Source: an uncultured Lachnospiraceae bacterium (GTDB lineage: Bacteria > Bacillota > Clostridia > Lachnospirales > Lachnospiraceae). From it: a stretch of 20,853 nt of DNA. Below are positions 20,701-20,853 of this stretch, piece by piece. A program made the translations under genes and the position numbers. Location of the stretch: NCBI GenBank assembly GCA_934371475.1, contig CAKRNX010000024.1:1-20853 (forward strand). Direction: 5' to 3'. Under the pieces are notes generated by a model. The model ran no database searches and was not told where the DNA came from. It saw nothing but the letters and a program-made list of their open reading frames with translations. How positions within the stretch are numbered: position 1 is the stretch's first letter; each line of letters starts with the position of its first letter.

Positions 20701-20853
20701 TGCCCGCGGGGTGTGTGAAGCACACTTTTGTTATTTCACAGGAAATTGCGCCCTGTGAAATAAAAAGCCTCCGGCAAGATGCGCAGCTCGCAGAAAAGAA
20801 GCCTGCTCGCGCGCGGAACAAAAGCTGTGCTGCCAAAGCAGTAGCCCGCGGGG
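20701..20853 (+). repeat. Repeat B, copy 2, cut by the window end
   Basis: Modules in order: CCCGCGGGGTGTGTGAAGCA with CACTTTTGTT, hairpin ATTTCACAGG/CCTGTGAAAT (20733-20742, 20752-20761), AAAAAGCCTCCGGCAAGATG with CGCAGCTCGCAGAAAAGAA, then GCTCGCGCGCGGAACAAAAG, TGCCAAAGCAGTAGCCCGCG. The final CCCGCGGGG repeats the module that opens this copy, so a second tandem unit may begin beyond the window. Non-coding. Confidence 0.75.

Overview
The window looks like a chromosomal segment of a Gram-positive gut-type Clostridia, most likely Lachnospiraceae. This is inferred from strong purine-rich Shine-Dalgarno sites, moderate GC, the gene families present and Clostridia-style interspersed repeats. No marker gene fixes the genus.

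Layout. A tRNA-Gly(TCC), cut off at its 5' end, opens the window (1-64), followed by a long hairpin terminator (136-221). On the minus strand lies a three-gene ABC importer operon, transcribed in the order binding protein (3188-4282), fused two-domain permease (1415-3124), ATPase (224-1300). It is of the iron(III)/FbpABC-like type, and a hairpin separates the first two genes. An AT-rich divergent region (4283-4841) leads into the plus-strand genes that fill the rest.

From 4842 to 13652 there is a cluster of secreted proteins: four paralogues sharing a C-terminal, NTF2-like-looking domain, plus one protein made of four SH3-like repeats. The first paralogue (4842-5633) is broken by one in-frame TAG. 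The second and third (8907-10166, 10333-11598) are a tandem duplication. A metal-resistance module, csoR (5729-6004) and a CPC-type P1B ATPase (6428-8305), sits between paralogues 1 and 2. Each of its two genes has its own promoter and a CsoR-like palindrome.

From 14198 to 20670 there is a four-gene set. It contains two unrecognised, 17-nt-overlapping cytoplasmic proteins, a transmembrane Ser/Thr kinase with a roughly 615-residue extracellular part, and a paralogous membrane pseudokinase. The pseudokinase lacks the N-lobe and the catalytic motifs but keeps the C-lobe remnant, the TM segment and a homologous ectodomain. I regard this kinase/pseudokinase receptor pair as the best candidate for an undescribed system. 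A plausible reading, not shown by sequence, is that the two sense a shared extracellular signal as a heteromer and that the upstream proteins are partners or substrates.

The window is also rich in small interspersed elements: five copies of a structured repeat 'A' (three long direct copies, one inverted, one deleted), three traces of a second hairpin repeat 'B', one TA-flanked MITE of 165 bp and a 64-bp inverted-repeat element. Two A copies start at the predicted transcription start of paralogues 1 and 2, so they would form most of the 5' leader RNA. Two other copies supply the stop codon of the upstream gene.
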